Notes: generated by a model from the sequence alone, not told the origin. 64,000 nucleotides of DNA from Sporosarcina sp. P32b (GCF_002743335.1 NZ_PDZB01000002.1:198205-262204), one strand, 5' to 3'. Positions 15,574-25,048 are shown, counted from the first letter of the stretch. Numbers and translations are program-made.

Positions 15574-16095
15574 TCAAATATGCTTTTCCATCCGAATATC
15601 AGCTCGCATGCTGCCTTCATAATACGTGAAGTTTTCTATGCGTCCCATTTCTTGATACCCTAACTTCTTATAAAGCTTCAGCGCAGGCTCATTAAATTCA
15701 AATACGCCTAGCTCGATTCGCGTAAGACCATGCTTTCTCACTTGCTCTTCCAAATACTCTAAAGCCATACTACCAATACCTTTTCCACGATATTCAGGCT
15801 CACCTATCAAAATACTGATCCATGCTGTTTCTGACGTCTTGTCAAGCAGATGTTCAGGGTCCACGGTATAACTCATTTCACCGATGAGCCGGTTTTCCAA
15901 ATACATCAGGTATACATGTTGATATGTTAAACGATGGTATATATCTTCTATGGTCAAAAGATCTTCTCGTTCCCATTCCGCTCTACTTGGATTAGGTTGA
16001 GACAATGATTTTAAATTCATGTCATTTCCCCATCGGTTGAGCGTATTCACAAGCATGGATGTTGGTTCGGTTAATGGTATGAATTCAATATTCAT
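15574..16095 (-). CDS. GNAT-family N-acetyltransferase
   Basis: A 173-residue acetyltransferase. The acetyl-CoA site is seen as IGEPEYRGKGIGSMALEYLEE near residues 100-125 (Q/RxxGxG/A pattern YRGKGIG), followed by IELGVFEFNEPALKLYKKLGYQEMGR, the usual C-terminal strand and helix. Residue ISILI upstream is the beta-4 strand. The substrate is unknown; ribosomal-protein or small-molecule acetylation both occur in this group. It has AGGAGGGG before its ATG and its own terminator, so it is monocistronic. Confidence 0.88.
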   Translation of the reverse strand: MNIEFIPLTEPTSMLVNTLNRWGNDMNLKSLSQPNPSRAEWEREDLLTIEDIYHRLTYQHVYLMYLENRLIGEMSYTVDPEHLLDKTSETAWISILIGEPEYRGKGIGSMALEYLEEQVRKHGLTRIELGVFEFNEPALKLYKKLGYQEMGRIENFTYYEGSMRADIRMEKHI

Positions 16096-16338
16096 TGACA
16101 GCCCCTCCTAATTTCTATAATTTGCAATTGGATGAACTTGTTTAACAAGGAAACTTTGCATAGTACCATTATAATATAACCACTCGCTTTCTACGTACTG
16201 AAAAGAACATGAATCATCTTATTAAATGAAACAGCAAGTTGATCTCCTTCTATAGTAGTAAGCTACATAAAGTCATTAAGCGAAATAGCAAACATGTTAC
16301 AATGAAAGAAACACGTAGATAGACAAGGAGCGGACACG

Positions 16339-17037
16339 TTGAGGTTGAATCAATATATTAGTTCTTCGGGATTCTGTTCTAGAAGACAAGCGGAGCGCTA
16401 TATTACAGCAGAAAAGGTGCTAGTAAACGGCGAGATTGCGTCACATGTCTACTTTGTTAAAGAGCATGATCATATCGAAGTAGACGGCCACACTATCACG
16501 CACACAGCACAAGATATTTATATGATGCTTAATAAACCGAGTGGAATCACTTGTACTGCTTCTCCTGCGATTGCCGGTAATATTATCGACTTTATCGCCT
16601 ATCCTGAACGTATATTTCCCGTTGGACGCCTAGATAAAGAAACGGAAGGCCTTATTTTATTAACCAATGATGGAAGTATTGTAAATGAGTTAATGAAAGA
16701 AGAAAATCAGCAGGAAAAAGAATATGTCGTAACGGTCAATAAAAAAATCACGGATCTATTTATAAAAGATATATCAAACGGCGTAGATATTTACAATCCA
16801 AGAACAAAAGGCTATACGACGACTAAGCCTTGTGACGTTACGCAGTTGGATGACTTTACATTTCGCATAACATTGACTCAAGGATTGAATCGACAGATCC
16901 GCAGAATGTGCAGACGATTTCAATATACTGTCACGCACTTGCAAAGAGTGCGAATCAAGCACATTGAGCTCGGATCATTGGAACGTGGTCACTGGCGTTA
17001 CTTGTCTGACGAAGAGATAGCGAAGTTGAAACTGTAA
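16339..17037 (+). CDS. rluF: 23S rRNA pseudouridine synthase, RluF-like
   Basis: A 232-residue RsuA/RluB/E/F-family enzyme. An S4 RNA-binding domain occupies residues 1-60 (RLNQYISSSGFCSRRQAERYI). The catalytic motif GRLDKETEGLILLTNDG is near residue 94, with Asp as the nucleophile. The C-terminal RQIRRMCRRF and GHWRYLSDEEI match the RluF branch, which acts near position 2604 of 23S rRNA in E. coli; the exact target is inferred. It starts with TTG behind AAGGAG. It is convergent with the GMC gene, sharing a hairpin. Confidence 0.85.
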   Translation: MRLNQYISSSGFCSRRQAERYITAEKVLVNGEIASHVYFVKEHDHIEVDGHTITHTAQDIYMMLNKPSGITCTASPAIAGNIIDFIAYPERIFPVGRLDKETEGLILLTNDGSIVNELMKEENQQEKEYVVTVNKKITDLFIKDISNGVDIYNPRTKGYTTTKPCDVTQLDDFTFRITLTQGLNRQIRRMCRRFQYTVTHLQRVRIKHIELGSLERGHWRYLSDEEIAKLKL

Positions 17038-17046
17038 TTTTGTAAA

Positions 17047-17082
17047 AATAGCCTAGCATCGCATGTGCGATGCTAGGCTATT
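17047..17082 (-). terminator. Terminator between rluF and the GMC gene
   Basis: AATAGCCTAGCATCGCA and its exact complement form a 17-bp stem; the T-run is on the minus strand, so it chiefly ends the GMC operon. Confidence 0.85.
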
Positions 17083-17106
17083 ATAATAGGTCATTCATAC
17101 TCACAC

Positions 17107-18864
17107 TTAAGCTTTGCTCGTTTGTTTAGCTTCTACTAACAAGCCACCTTCACCGCCAAGGTACTCGATCATACCTTCTGAAGCACGGTAAGCGAATGCA
17201 CCGATTGTTTCTGTAGGGTCATGGTTACTGTTATGCGGGAAGGAAGATCCACCAAGCACAAACAAGTTCTCCATATCCCACATTTGCGAATACGTATTAA
17301 CAGCGGATGTAACAGGATCTTCACCCATAATGGCACCACCAAGGAAGTGGTTGGTATAGAACTTACTATCAAACTTCACGTCGTCCGGCACGTCAACTAG
17401 ATCAATAATATCCGCACCCATTTCTGTCATGATTTCCTTACATGTTTCAACGCCATGTTGTGCACGTTTGATGTCTTGTTCTTCATAATGCACTGTCGCA
17501 CGAATTAGTGGGTCGCCAAATTCATCTTTATACGTAGGATCCAAATCTAGATACGTATAGCGGTTAGGCAGGAAAGCAGTTTTTGCTCTAATGATTAAAC
17601 TACGGTTATGATAAAATAAATTTTTCTCTTTATATTCCTTACCCCATGCAGGCGTACCCTCTGGAACGTGGTTATTATCAATCGGACGTTGCCCTAAATG
17701 GTAGTAACGAATTTCATAGCCATGAAGGAAATCGAGATCGGTATGATCTACGTTATCTCCTGCAAAGTCATCCACTTTCGCACCTAGTGCACCTGTACCC
17801 ATTGATAAATTCCACTTTTCATTATCAAAGAAGCCGCGTGCACCTATGTAGGTACTAATATTACTAAAGTGACCTGTAAAGTTTTTCCCGATCACGCCTT
17901 CTTGAGTTTCAGGATTATACGGCTTGCCTATTTTAGATTTTAGTAATAATTTATTATTCGTAAAGACAAATCCAGCTAACACGACAATATCTGCAGGCTG
18001 GATATATTCCGTACCTGTAATATTATCAATATATTTCAAGCCGATTGCTTTCGTTCCATCATGAATGACTTCAGTCACAGTGGATTCATTCCGAATTTCA
18101 AAGTTTCCTGTTTTTCTTGCCGTTTCCAATACCGTAACGATTGGATCTCCTTTGGCACCGAAATCACATCCATACTCTTCACAGAACGCACAATACATAC
18201 ACGCATTGATCGTCTCGCCATCTGGATTTGTATAAGACTCAGACATATTCGCAGCTGGTAAACGATACGGATGATACCCAAGATTTGTTGAAGCTTTTTT
18301 AAACAGTTCGATCGATGGTGTCGTTTTCAAAGGTGGATTGGGATACTTATCCGAACGTGGAGGTCCGACAGGGTTTTCCTCACCAGAAACGCCAGCTGTT
18401 TTTTCGAATTTATCATAATACGGTTCCATTTCATCGTATGTAACGCCCCAGTCCTGAATCGTACAGTTTTCAGGAATCTTTTTGGCACCGTATTTTTCAA
18501 CTGTTTGACTATGTATCTCAAAGTCATAAGGTAACCAACGTAAGCTTACGCCATTCCAGTGAACACTAGCGCCGCCTGTATCATTCCCAAAGCGCGCATA
18601 GTTATTATTACGAACCGGCTTCGCTGTTTCTTCCATACTACCTCTTGCTGTCACAGTATCTTTCGATAAATCTTGCATCATATCGTAACGAATGGAGTAC
18701 TTTAATTCGTCTTTCGCACCAATGAAGTCGTCTCGTGATTGTTCTTTACCTCTTTCAAGTGCCACTACTTTGTATCCTTTTTTCGCGAGTTCAGCAGCAG
18801 TAATCCCACCAGCCCAGCCAGTACCTACAATTACTACGTCTACTTTCTTTAGTTCTTCTGCCAT
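17107..18864 (-). CDS. GMC-family FAD oxidoreductase (gluconate 2-dehydrogenase-like large subunit)
   Basis: A 585-residue flavoprotein. The FAD-binding motif GTGWAGG starts at residue 14, and the GGASVHWNGVSLR block (near 97) is typical of the gluconate/sorbitol dehydrogenase branch, as is the ACMYCAFCEEYGC cysteine cluster near 220. The C-terminal GMC domain ends with GGSSFPHNSNHDPTETIGAFAYR, which carries the catalytic His and Asn/His region. It lies 27 bases behind its small-subunit partner and ends at a terminator. It oxidises a polyol or sugar acid; the true substrate and electron acceptor cannot be told, since no cytochrome c subunit is next to it. Confidence 0.88.
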   Translation of the reverse strand: MAEELKKVDVVIVGTGWAGGITAAELAKKGYKVVALERGKEQSRDDFIGAKDELKYSIRYDMMQDLSKDTVTARGSMEETAKPVRNNNYARFGNDTGGASVHWNGVSLRWLPYDFEIHSQTVEKYGAKKIPENCTIQDWGVTYDEMEPYYDKFEKTAGVSGEENPVGPPRSDKYPNPPLKTTPSIELFKKASTNLGYHPYRLPAANMSESYTNPDGETINACMYCAFCEEYGCDFGAKGDPIVTVLETARKTGNFEIRNESTVTEVIHDGTKAIGLKYIDNITGTEYIQPADIVVLAGFVFTNNKLLLKSKIGKPYNPETQEGVIGKNFTGHFSNISTYIGARGFFDNEKWNLSMGTGALGAKVDDFAGDNVDHTDLDFLHGYEIRYYHLGQRPIDNNHVPEGTPAWGKEYKEKNLFYHNRSLIIRAKTAFLPNRYTYLDLDPTYKDEFGDPLIRATVHYEEQDIKRAQHGVETCKEIMTEMGADIIDLVDVPDDVKFDSKFYTNHFLGGAIMGEDPVTSAVNTYSQMWDMENLFVLGGSSFPHNSNHDPTETIGAFAYRASEGMIEYLGGEGGLLVEAKQTSKA

Positions 18865-18891
18865 ATCTTCTACCTCCTGAAAATGTTGAAT

Positions 18892-19683
18892 TTATTTCTT
18901 TCTTTGATAGTCCGTCAAACTAATTGGATCTAGTTTAACAAATTCTTCACTTTCAATAACGTCTGCATAAGAAGGTCGAGCTCCAGCAAATTCTTTCATT
19001 CGCCAACCGTCCATGTTTTTATTGCCACCATATAAAGGATCAGAAAACGCCCCTTCTAATGTAGCTTGCTTGAGTAGCGCAAAGAACGCATCCGAAGGAA
19101 TAGATTTCATGTCGAGCTTACCCGCTGCAAGATCGCCCATGATTTCATTTTGTTGCTCTTCAGTAGCCTGATCAAAGGAAGCATCAAAGCGCTTCATGCT
19201 TTCCCCATTCATCAAGCGTAAACCTTCCAGGAAAATTTTCCCTCGGTTCGCCCGTGAATGATTGACTTTTTCATCAGCCTTCTCGATTTTCTTCAAACCT
19301 TCCAGATTGGTAAAAGGTGCTTGACGGTAGTCGTCACCATTTATGCCCCAAGTTCCTGCGAGTTGTTTATCGATAAAATACGGTACATCCAACCCGATAG
19401 CTCCTGGGCCGTTATCGTCTTCAGGGAAAATCAGTTCCGTAGCCGTTGCCAGCACGATAAAGTCTTCAAAGCGTCCGAAAAACACTCGTGCATGGGACGG
19501 ATCCACTTTGACAGCGTCTTCATTTTTTCCTTTTTTGCCGTCATCTGATTTCATCTGATTCGTAAATAAGCCACCTAGTAAAGATCCACCTGCTACGCCA
19601 CCTACAACTAGACCGGTGTTTTTCAGAAAGTTTCTACGACCCGGATCATGACTTTCTGTTTTGGGGGTATTGTTTTCAGCCAT
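18892..19683 (-). CDS. Gluconate 2-dehydrogenase subunit 3-family protein with Tat signal
   Basis: A 263-residue partner of the GMC oxidoreductase. It has a twin-arginine signal, GRRNFLKNTGLVVGG near residues 16-30, then a Gly-rich hydrophobic segment, so it should be exported through Tat, carrying the folded flavoprotein along. The body holds the Gluconate_2-dh3 blocks: FPEDDNGPGAIGLDVPYFID near 100 and DPLYGGNKNMDGWRMKEF near 215. AGGAG stands before the ATG. The pair forms a membrane-facing dehydrogenase. Confidence 0.88.
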   Translation of the reverse strand: MAENNTPKTESHDPGRRNFLKNTGLVVGGVAGGSLLGGLFTNQMKSDDGKKGKNEDAVKVDPSHARVFFGRFEDFIVLATATELIFPEDDNGPGAIGLDVPYFIDKQLAGTWGINGDDYRQAPFTNLEGLKKIEKADEKVNHSRANRGKIFLEGLRLMNGESMKRFDASFDQATEEQQNEIMGDLAAGKLDMKSIPSDAFFALLKQATLEGAFSDPLYGGNKNMDGWRMKEFAGARPSYADVIESEEFVKLDPISLTDYQRKK

Positions 19684-20150
19684 TTAATCACTCCTATGCA
19701 TGAAAATTAGTCAGTACTAGTATCCATTGCTTTGTTGCTTTATAGAGAAATTGTTAATTTGTGTCAATAAAAATACAGACTACCTATATTGACAAAATAG
19801 TAGCAATTTCACCATAGTCCCCCGACTTTACCACAGTTCATTTTGCTATTCAATACGTTATGTATGAATATATTTAAATTTTTCGATAATTGAATAGAGA
19901 TATACAAGTCTTTTACGTGAAATTACTTGAAAAAAGATAAATGGCTGAAGAGTAAACTATGCCATTAGACTATTTTAATACTTTTAACTTAAGATTCTTC
20001 TCCTTTATATTCGCTAAATTCATTTTGTGAAAAACTGTTGTTATAGCTTTATACTCGATTAAAGTAAAATAAATACACATTTAAAACGTGTGAGGAAAGC
20101 TCCATCTAACATTTACTATCATGGATAATTCAGTATTAATAAATTACTTG

Positions 20151-20266
20151 TTAAGGAATCTTTGATTGTAACTCTTCATATTCAAACCTTACTAGTTTAT
20201 TAAGTACATCATGGAAAAACCCTTGATTATTACTATATCCAAATAGTAATATAACTACACGAATGC
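20151..20266 (-). pseudogene. Possible C-terminal gene remnant
   Basis: On the minus strand an open frame reads, in part, SNNQGFFHDVLNKLVRFEYE and ends ELQSKIP with TAA. Its composition looks like a real protein tail, but it has no start and lies beyond a terminator. No family recognised. Confidence 0.22.
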
Positions 20267-20272
20267 AAAAAA

Positions 20273-20310
20273 AACAGCCTAACAACGCTACTGCGCTGTC
20301 AGGCTATTTC
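20273..20310 (-). terminator. Terminator of the 559-aa membrane protein gene
   Basis: On the minus strand AGCCTGACAGCGC and GCGTTGTTAGGCT form a stem with a T9 run. Confidence 0.88.
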
Positions 20311-20318
20311 CTACTCAT

Positions 20319-21998
20319 TTATTTGACACTGTTATTAACCAATTCCTTGACTGGTAAGAATAACTCACCCGTTTCCAAATACGTCACAGTGAGCTGATCG
20401 CCTTCTTTTACATATATAGAAAGGGGTTCAACCTCAGATGAAACAAGGAAATTCCGACCATCTTTCGCGAGAATTGATACGAGTGTAAAATCACCAACAC
20501 GTTCTTTAAATACACGCATTGCTGTAATCGTTGCTTTCGCTTCTTCTGCATCAGAACTTCCATCCACCGAACTGCCACCACGTTGAAGTGCTGTTTTATA
20601 CAATTTTAACGCTTCATTGGGTGTATTCGCAAATACAGAGATCTCAGGATTTGCAGCGGAAACAATGAAATAATTTTGCAAGAATCCGTTCGAATCTAGT
20701 ACCGGTGTCAACCAGCTCGCTTCACCGTAGAAGTTATACAAGACAGGCATTTCACCATTCCATTTCTTCTCGATAAACTTCTTTTCAATAATTTGGAGCG
20801 CACCTTGTGAATCCATGTACGACTCTTCCAAATCCCCCGTATAATACGTCGCTTTCCCTGTTCGACCATCTGTTAAGGCATAGCCAAGCATGGAATCGAC
20901 ACCTTCTTTTGGACTGGTGAAATCAGTGAAGTAATACATATGTCCTTCCGCATCAAAGATCGGACTGACATTCGCTTCCGTCCCTTCATCTGAAGGAATC
21001 TTCACATCTTTTTTCCCAACAAGTGAATTCCAAAAACCATGGATGTAATTCCCGAAATAGCTATTTTGAAGACTTACCGCTTCTGGTGAAACCGCTCCAT
21101 TAATAAACTCAGGAACATCTTGTAACGCATACTTCTTCGTAGCACCTGTTTCAGGATCCAACATGACAATTCCTTTGGCGTTAAATCCGTTACGCGCTGT
21201 AATGAATTCCCCATACGTGCGAATATAATGCGGCTTACCATCATCATCAATTTCTAATTGAACATCTCCGTAAAAAATCAAATCCGGCATTTCCATACGC
21301 ATTTTACGATACACTTTTTTATGGAAGTAAGAAGACGTCGTATACGCCATTTCCGTTTTAATGAATTTCGGGTTATCTGACGAATCCGTTGCGCTCATTG
21401 TGAAATAACCAGGTGTTGTTTTTCCATTAAACCATTTAAAAAACCCTGAAAACTCCACAGGTGCAATATAGACAAATTCATCATTCACTTTTTGAATTTG
21501 CAAATGTCCCAGCTCATAATAGCTCGTATCCGGCACTTGACCAAATGCTTTTTTCATTTTATTGCGTGCAAACTTTGGTGGTACACTTGCCGGCGTTTTG
21601 GTTTCATCAAACGCAGTAATTTCCACTTTTTGCTTCATCGCAACCGTTTCATACTTTTTATTTGCGTTGAAAAGAGGTGCACTTAAGACGTACACTCCAA
21701 CGAGTAAGGCTGCCAACGTCACGACCATTTTGACTTTACGCTCCACACCTTGAGAAACGACTGCCCCTAAAATAGCGACAACAAGTAACAATGCCCACAA
21801 CGATGTCCAGTTGCGATCTAAATTTGTCACGTAATAAAATATGAATACGCCAATCGTACTGATCACCGTCAGTGTTCCAAAAGCGATCCAGCGGTTAAAA
21901 GACAATGGTTCTTTTTTGTTATTTACAGAGAGGAACGGCACGATCATCGCACTCGCCACGACCCCTACAAGTACTGAAAATAGTAGTAAACTCAACAT
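20319..21998 (-). CDS. Membrane-anchored protein of unknown function (about 559 aa)
   Basis: Not recognised. The N-terminal 120 residues have four hydrophobic helices (near 5-27, 40-62, 70-88, 95-113). The remaining ~440 residues are polar and should lie on one side, probably outside. That part has beta-rich stretches such as HLQIQKVNDEFVYIAPVEF, YFTMSATDSSDNPKFIKTEM and GKATYYTGDLEESYMDSQGA, and near 460 a motif SAANPEISVFANTPNEALKLY. It ends with a short basic-acidic domain, DGRNFLVSSEVEPLSIYV, that looks like an OB-like strand pair. The ATG three codons in is chosen because an upstream GTG overlaps the only AAAGAG. No operon partner. Confidence 0.7.
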   Translation of the reverse strand: MLSLLLFSVLVGVVASAMIVPFLSVNNKKEPLSFNRWIAFGTLTVISTIGVFIFYYVTNLDRNWTSLWALLLVVAILGAVVSQGVERKVKMVVTLAALLVGVYVLSAPLFNANKKYETVAMKQKVEITAFDETKTPASVPPKFARNKMKKAFGQVPDTSYYELGHLQIQKVNDEFVYIAPVEFSGFFKWFNGKTTPGYFTMSATDSSDNPKFIKTEMAYTTSSYFHKKVYRKMRMEMPDLIFYGDVQLEIDDDGKPHYIRTYGEFITARNGFNAKGIVMLDPETGATKKYALQDVPEFINGAVSPEAVSLQNSYFGNYIHGFWNSLVGKKDVKIPSDEGTEANVSPIFDAEGHMYYFTDFTSPKEGVDSMLGYALTDGRTGKATYYTGDLEESYMDSQGALQIIEKKFIEKKWNGEMPVLYNFYGEASWLTPVLDSNGFLQNYFIVSAANPEISVFANTPNEALKLYKTALQRGGSSVDGSSDAEEAKATITAMRVFKERVGDFTLVSILAKDGRNFLVSSEVEPLSIYVKEGDQLTVTYLETGELFLPVKELVNNSVK

Positions 21999-22007
21999 AT
22001 CCAACAC

Positions 22008-22343
22008 TCTTTTCCGGTTACTAGATTTTGTTTCATACTACGTATACGGATAAGGTGGGAAATCGTTTCATATTTAATTCAACTTTACAAGAGGATATTT
22101 ATGGAAGTAACTTTAAAATAGATATAACAAGTAATTCTTTAAAACCCCTACTGTTACTTTAGAGATCTATGAACCACCTATAGTAACAGTAAGGGCACTA
22201 TTCCGTTTAGCATTATTCCTAAAGGCGCTAAAGTATGGTTCCATATTATAGTTGCTAAGAATGACGTTATTAACTTTACGTTTTACGATTAAAGTAAATA
22301 TGCAACAACGATATCAAACATAAAAAGAAATTCTTGTTGCCTA
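22008..22343. other. Intergenic region with a decayed gene
   Basis: About 335 bases between two minus-strand genes. Apart from the plus-strand remnant at 22025-22292 I see no gene. No obvious terminator follows the gene at 22344. Confidence 0.55.
22025..22292 (+). pseudogene. Decayed gene fragment (plus strand, two frameshifts)
   Basis: Three successive open pieces in different frames read like one protein tail. Piece 1 (22025 to about 22145) includes TYTDKVGNRFIFNSTLQEDI and YGSNFKIDITSNS; piece 2 (about 22147-22180) TVTLEIYEPPIVT; piece 3 (22173-22292) SKGTIPFSIIPKGAKVWFHI and then VAKNDVINFTFYD with a stop. The pieces are beta-rich, low in GC, and lack a start. A family cannot be named. 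Overlap of the first part with the upstream region of a minus-strand gene makes recent loss likely. Confidence 0.4.
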
Positions 22344-23015
22344 TTAGTTTGTTTTTTCTCCGTGACTATTAAAAATGTTTATTTTGACAGATTTATTTTT
22401 TACGAATTTGTTCGAAGATAAATTTTCTTCTAAATATATATATATATTCTTTTCCATTTCCTTACCCTCGCCTGATGCGGTTTCATTTAATAAAAGCTTT
22501 ACTTCAATACGTAATTCTGGAGCAGTATAATCTAAGTCTATCTTGTCAAGTTGATCTGGATAGAATTCAGATAAATAATCATTTATAGTTACCATGATCT
22601 CGTGTATTAAATGATGTTCTTCTCTACGTTCTTCGCTTATCACTTGATCAATTCTGCTTTTATTTATATTTATAGAGTAGTCTTCAAATGATGTGGATGT
22701 AGTTGTACTTTTTACGATTTCTTTTATTTCATTTTTTACTGAATCATAATACTCTTGACTTCCAATAATCTCAATGTCTATCCCCTGTGAGTTGTTATCA
22801 ACATTTGAATTCATGTTATATGTACCTATGTTATATTTTTTGTGTGTTTTATCTTTTATTTTTTCTACTATCTCAGCTATTTCTGTTTCTGATGGACTAC
22901 TATCTTTTTCGGCCGAAATATTTACAGTTGATCGATTTAAAGATTCTAATCCAAGATATATTATAAAAACCCCCATGACACTCAATGCTATTAAAAGCAT
23001 TTTTCGTCCCAACAT
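22344..23015 (-). CDS. Membrane-anchored protein of unknown function (223 aa)
   Basis: Not securely recognised; length and layout recall the DUF4030-like Bacillus proteins. One N-terminal helix (MLLIALSVMGVFIIYLGL, residues about 6-23) anchors it, and the rest is extracytoplasmic and acidic. There are two similar alpha-beta halves: KYNIGTYNMNSNVDNNSQGI and DIEIIGSQEYYDSVKNEIKE first, then IHEIMVTINDYLSEFYPDQ with LDYTAPELRIEVKLLL. Such paired domains occur in sporulation and spore-germination lipoproteins, but this is only resemblance. Codon use is AT-rich compared with its neighbours, a hint of transfer. AAAGGA before the second ATG sets the start. Confidence 0.55.
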   Translation of the reverse strand: MLGRKMLLIALSVMGVFIIYLGLESLNRSTVNISAEKDSSPSETEIAEIVEKIKDKTHKKYNIGTYNMNSNVDNNSQGIDIEIIGSQEYYDSVKNEIKEIVKSTTTSTSFEDYSININKSRIDQVISEERREEHHLIHEIMVTINDYLSEFYPDQLDKIDLDYTAPELRIEVKLLLNETASGEGKEMEKNIYIYLEENLSSNKFVKNKSVKINIFNSHGEKTN

Positions 23016-23530
23016 TTCCACATCCTTTTCGAGTTACTTCAATGATATGAATATGTAGTAAAGGGTATACAAGAAAAAACAGACATAAAATATGTCCCCA
23101 TTCATAGAACCAATGAGAACTCTTTGTTGTTAATTGCGTCTTTTGTACTAGTGAACTAAATAGGATACTTCAGTTACTATAAAGAGATTATTAACTCATT
23201 GTACGTAGATATAAGTCGAGAGAATCTTCTACTTCCTGTTCTACCATTCATTTATTTGTCAGTATACGAGTAAACTGTGCATGCGCTGCGCCAATACGAC
23301 AAAAATGGTCCGCTCACTTTCGATAATATAACAGATTTTAGACTAGGCTTTAATTAGCTAAATGTGTAGAAATACTACTACAAACTTTAAAAAGGCGCTG
23401 ACATTCCGGGAAAGGAATGTCAGCGCCTATATTTCTTCCAACATACATGTTCCTATCACAACTACCTTGTTTTAAGGAGTATATGAGTGAAGTCATCTAT
23501 CATTTGACAATACAAGAACTTCCTTAAAAC
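23016..23530. other. Intergenic region without a gene
   Basis: About 500 AT-rich bases. It contains a strong terminator at 23394-23427 that ends the MFS gene. Nothing else stands out. Confidence 0.6.
23391..23430 (-). terminator. Terminator of the MFS transporter gene
   Basis: GGCGCTGACATTCC and its exact complement form a 14-bp stem with a six-base loop, followed on the minus strand by TTTTT. It lies about 100 bases after the stop. Confidence 0.88.
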
Positions 23531-24796
23531 TCACAATTCCTTCGCAGAAGTCTCGTTCATACAAATACTTTTTAACACAGGCTTCGCTTCCAACGCCGTC
23601 ACATCTTCTTCCACTGCATGCGCGTTCATTCGAATCGTCAGCAAGAACGCCAAAGCAAGTAGGACACTGCACATAATTAGCGCAAGTGGTATTTGCTCGA
23701 AGCGGTCGATGATCCAGCCACCGACGCCAGGCCCAAGCAACTGTCCTGCTGCGAAAAAGAACGTTACATAGCCTAGCGCGACCGGTGCGTACGTCGGATG
23801 TACTTGTTCCGTAGATAACGCTTGGCAGAGCGACAGCATCCCTACAATTGTCGCACCCCATAGGAATTGACTGACGATAAGTCCACTATATACCGGGAAA
23901 ACCACAGGAATAATGAGTGAAACTGCACCAATTCCGAGTGTCGCTAGCAATGCAGATTTTCGTCCGATCCGGTCAGATACTCCGCCCCATAACGGACCAC
24001 TAAAAATTGCCATAATCCCACTGATTGTCATGATCTGACCCGCCTGGAATTTCGTCAGTCCCACTTCAAGAATATAGCTGAACAAGAAGCTTTGCGGTAC
24101 CAAATAAGCAAATCCAACGAGTCCGTAAATGAAGGCGACACGAAGTACGCGTTTATCTAAATATACTTTCGTCCAAAACGTGCGTTTCTGCGTTTCCTTT
24201 GGCAGTAACAGGATTGGTGGATCACGTAAAATGATCAACGCGATGATGATAGATACTATCGACAGAGCGCCATAGAAGAACCATAAATAACGCCAGCCCA
24301 TATCGCCGAACCATGTACTGAAGAACGGAATTAACGCGCTTGAAATGAGTGTTCCTAATCCCATGCCACTCACGAGAAATCCGATCAGCATGCCGCGTTC
24401 CCTCGGAAACCAACCGACGAGTATGGTGATGAGCGGCGTATACGTGAAAGCCGTTCCTATTCCAAGCAGTAGCATCGCGAAAAGTGTCCAGCCATAACCA
24501 GCGACGAATGATAACATAAATAGTCCGAATGAAACGAGTCCTGTTCCAAAAATCACGAGCTTTTTTGCTCCGTATTGAGTTACGAGCAATCCAACAAAGA
24601 TCACCATCATCAAATAGCCAATTGACACCGTTGTTGCGAGCAGTCCTGCTTGTTTATAGGACATGGCGAGGTTTTCTTTCATGAAAGGCATAATGATTCC
24701 ATACGACATCCGTCCAAAGCCGAGAGAGCTGACAGTGACGGCGACGCTTGCAAATGCGTATTTCCAAATGTTTTGATCGTGTTCTTTAGCTAGCAT
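23531..24796 (-). CDS. MFS transporter, YbfB/YfkF-like group
   Basis: A 421-residue, 12-helix major facilitator protein. The loop between helices 2 and 3 shows TQYGAKKLVIFGTG, and the central loop between 8 and 9 shows GVSDRIGRKSALLATLG, the MFS signature. Helix 1 starts with ASVAVTVSSLGFGRMSYG, as in YbfB-like carriers of unknown substrate. The ATG at 24796 has GGGTGGG before it; 18 more codons are open upstream but without a site. An inverted repeat (GTGTGAA/TTCACAC) in its upstream region may bind a regulator. Transport direction and substrate are unknown. Confidence 0.88.
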   Translation of the reverse strand: MLAKEHDQNIWKYAFASVAVTVSSLGFGRMSYGIIMPFMKENLAMSYKQAGLLATTVSIGYLMMVIFVGLLVTQYGAKKLVIFGTGLVSFGLFMLSFVAGYGWTLFAMLLLGIGTAFTYTPLITILVGWFPRERGMLIGFLVSGMGLGTLISSALIPFFSTWFGDMGWRYLWFFYGALSIVSIIIALIILRDPPILLLPKETQKRTFWTKVYLDKRVLRVAFIYGLVGFAYLVPQSFLFSYILEVGLTKFQAGQIMTISGIMAIFSGPLWGGVSDRIGRKSALLATLGIGAVSLIIPVVFPVYSGLIVSQFLWGATIVGMLSLCQALSTEQVHPTYAPVALGYVTFFFAAGQLLGPGVGGWIIDRFEQIPLALIMCSVLLALAFLLTIRMNAHAVEEDVTALEAKPVLKSICMNETSAKEL

Positions 24797-24923
24797 ACAA
24801 ATCCCACCCTTTTTCCCGTTCAGTATAAAATTTCTAGTAATGGTAGTCACTCAGAGTTGTGTCAGGGTGTTTGATCGTAGTTGGTTTATCAACATTTCTG
24901 AGGTCGTTCATATTATGTCTAAT

Positions 24924-24945
24924 GTGTGAACTCTATCTTTCACAC
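24924..24945. promoter_or_regulatory. Inverted repeat upstream of the MFS gene
   Basis: GTGTGAA and TTCACAC with eight bases between, about 130 bases upstream of the start. Possible operator, unproven. Confidence 0.3.
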
Positions 24946-25048
24946 TATAGCATTCCTGATAGAATATTCCAACTTCTTTATGGTGGAGTATTTTAGTTTA
25001 CATAATAATATTATTGGTGAATTAAAGTGAATAGCAAATGGTAAAGCG

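Larger units (their letters stand above)
19684..20318. other. AT-rich intergenic region with no complete gene
   Basis: About 630 bases. A possible gene remnant on the minus strand (20151-20266) and the terminator at 20273-20310 are described separately. The rest is AT-rich; a promoter for the GMC pair should lie in its left part, but I could not pick one. Confidence 0.6.
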
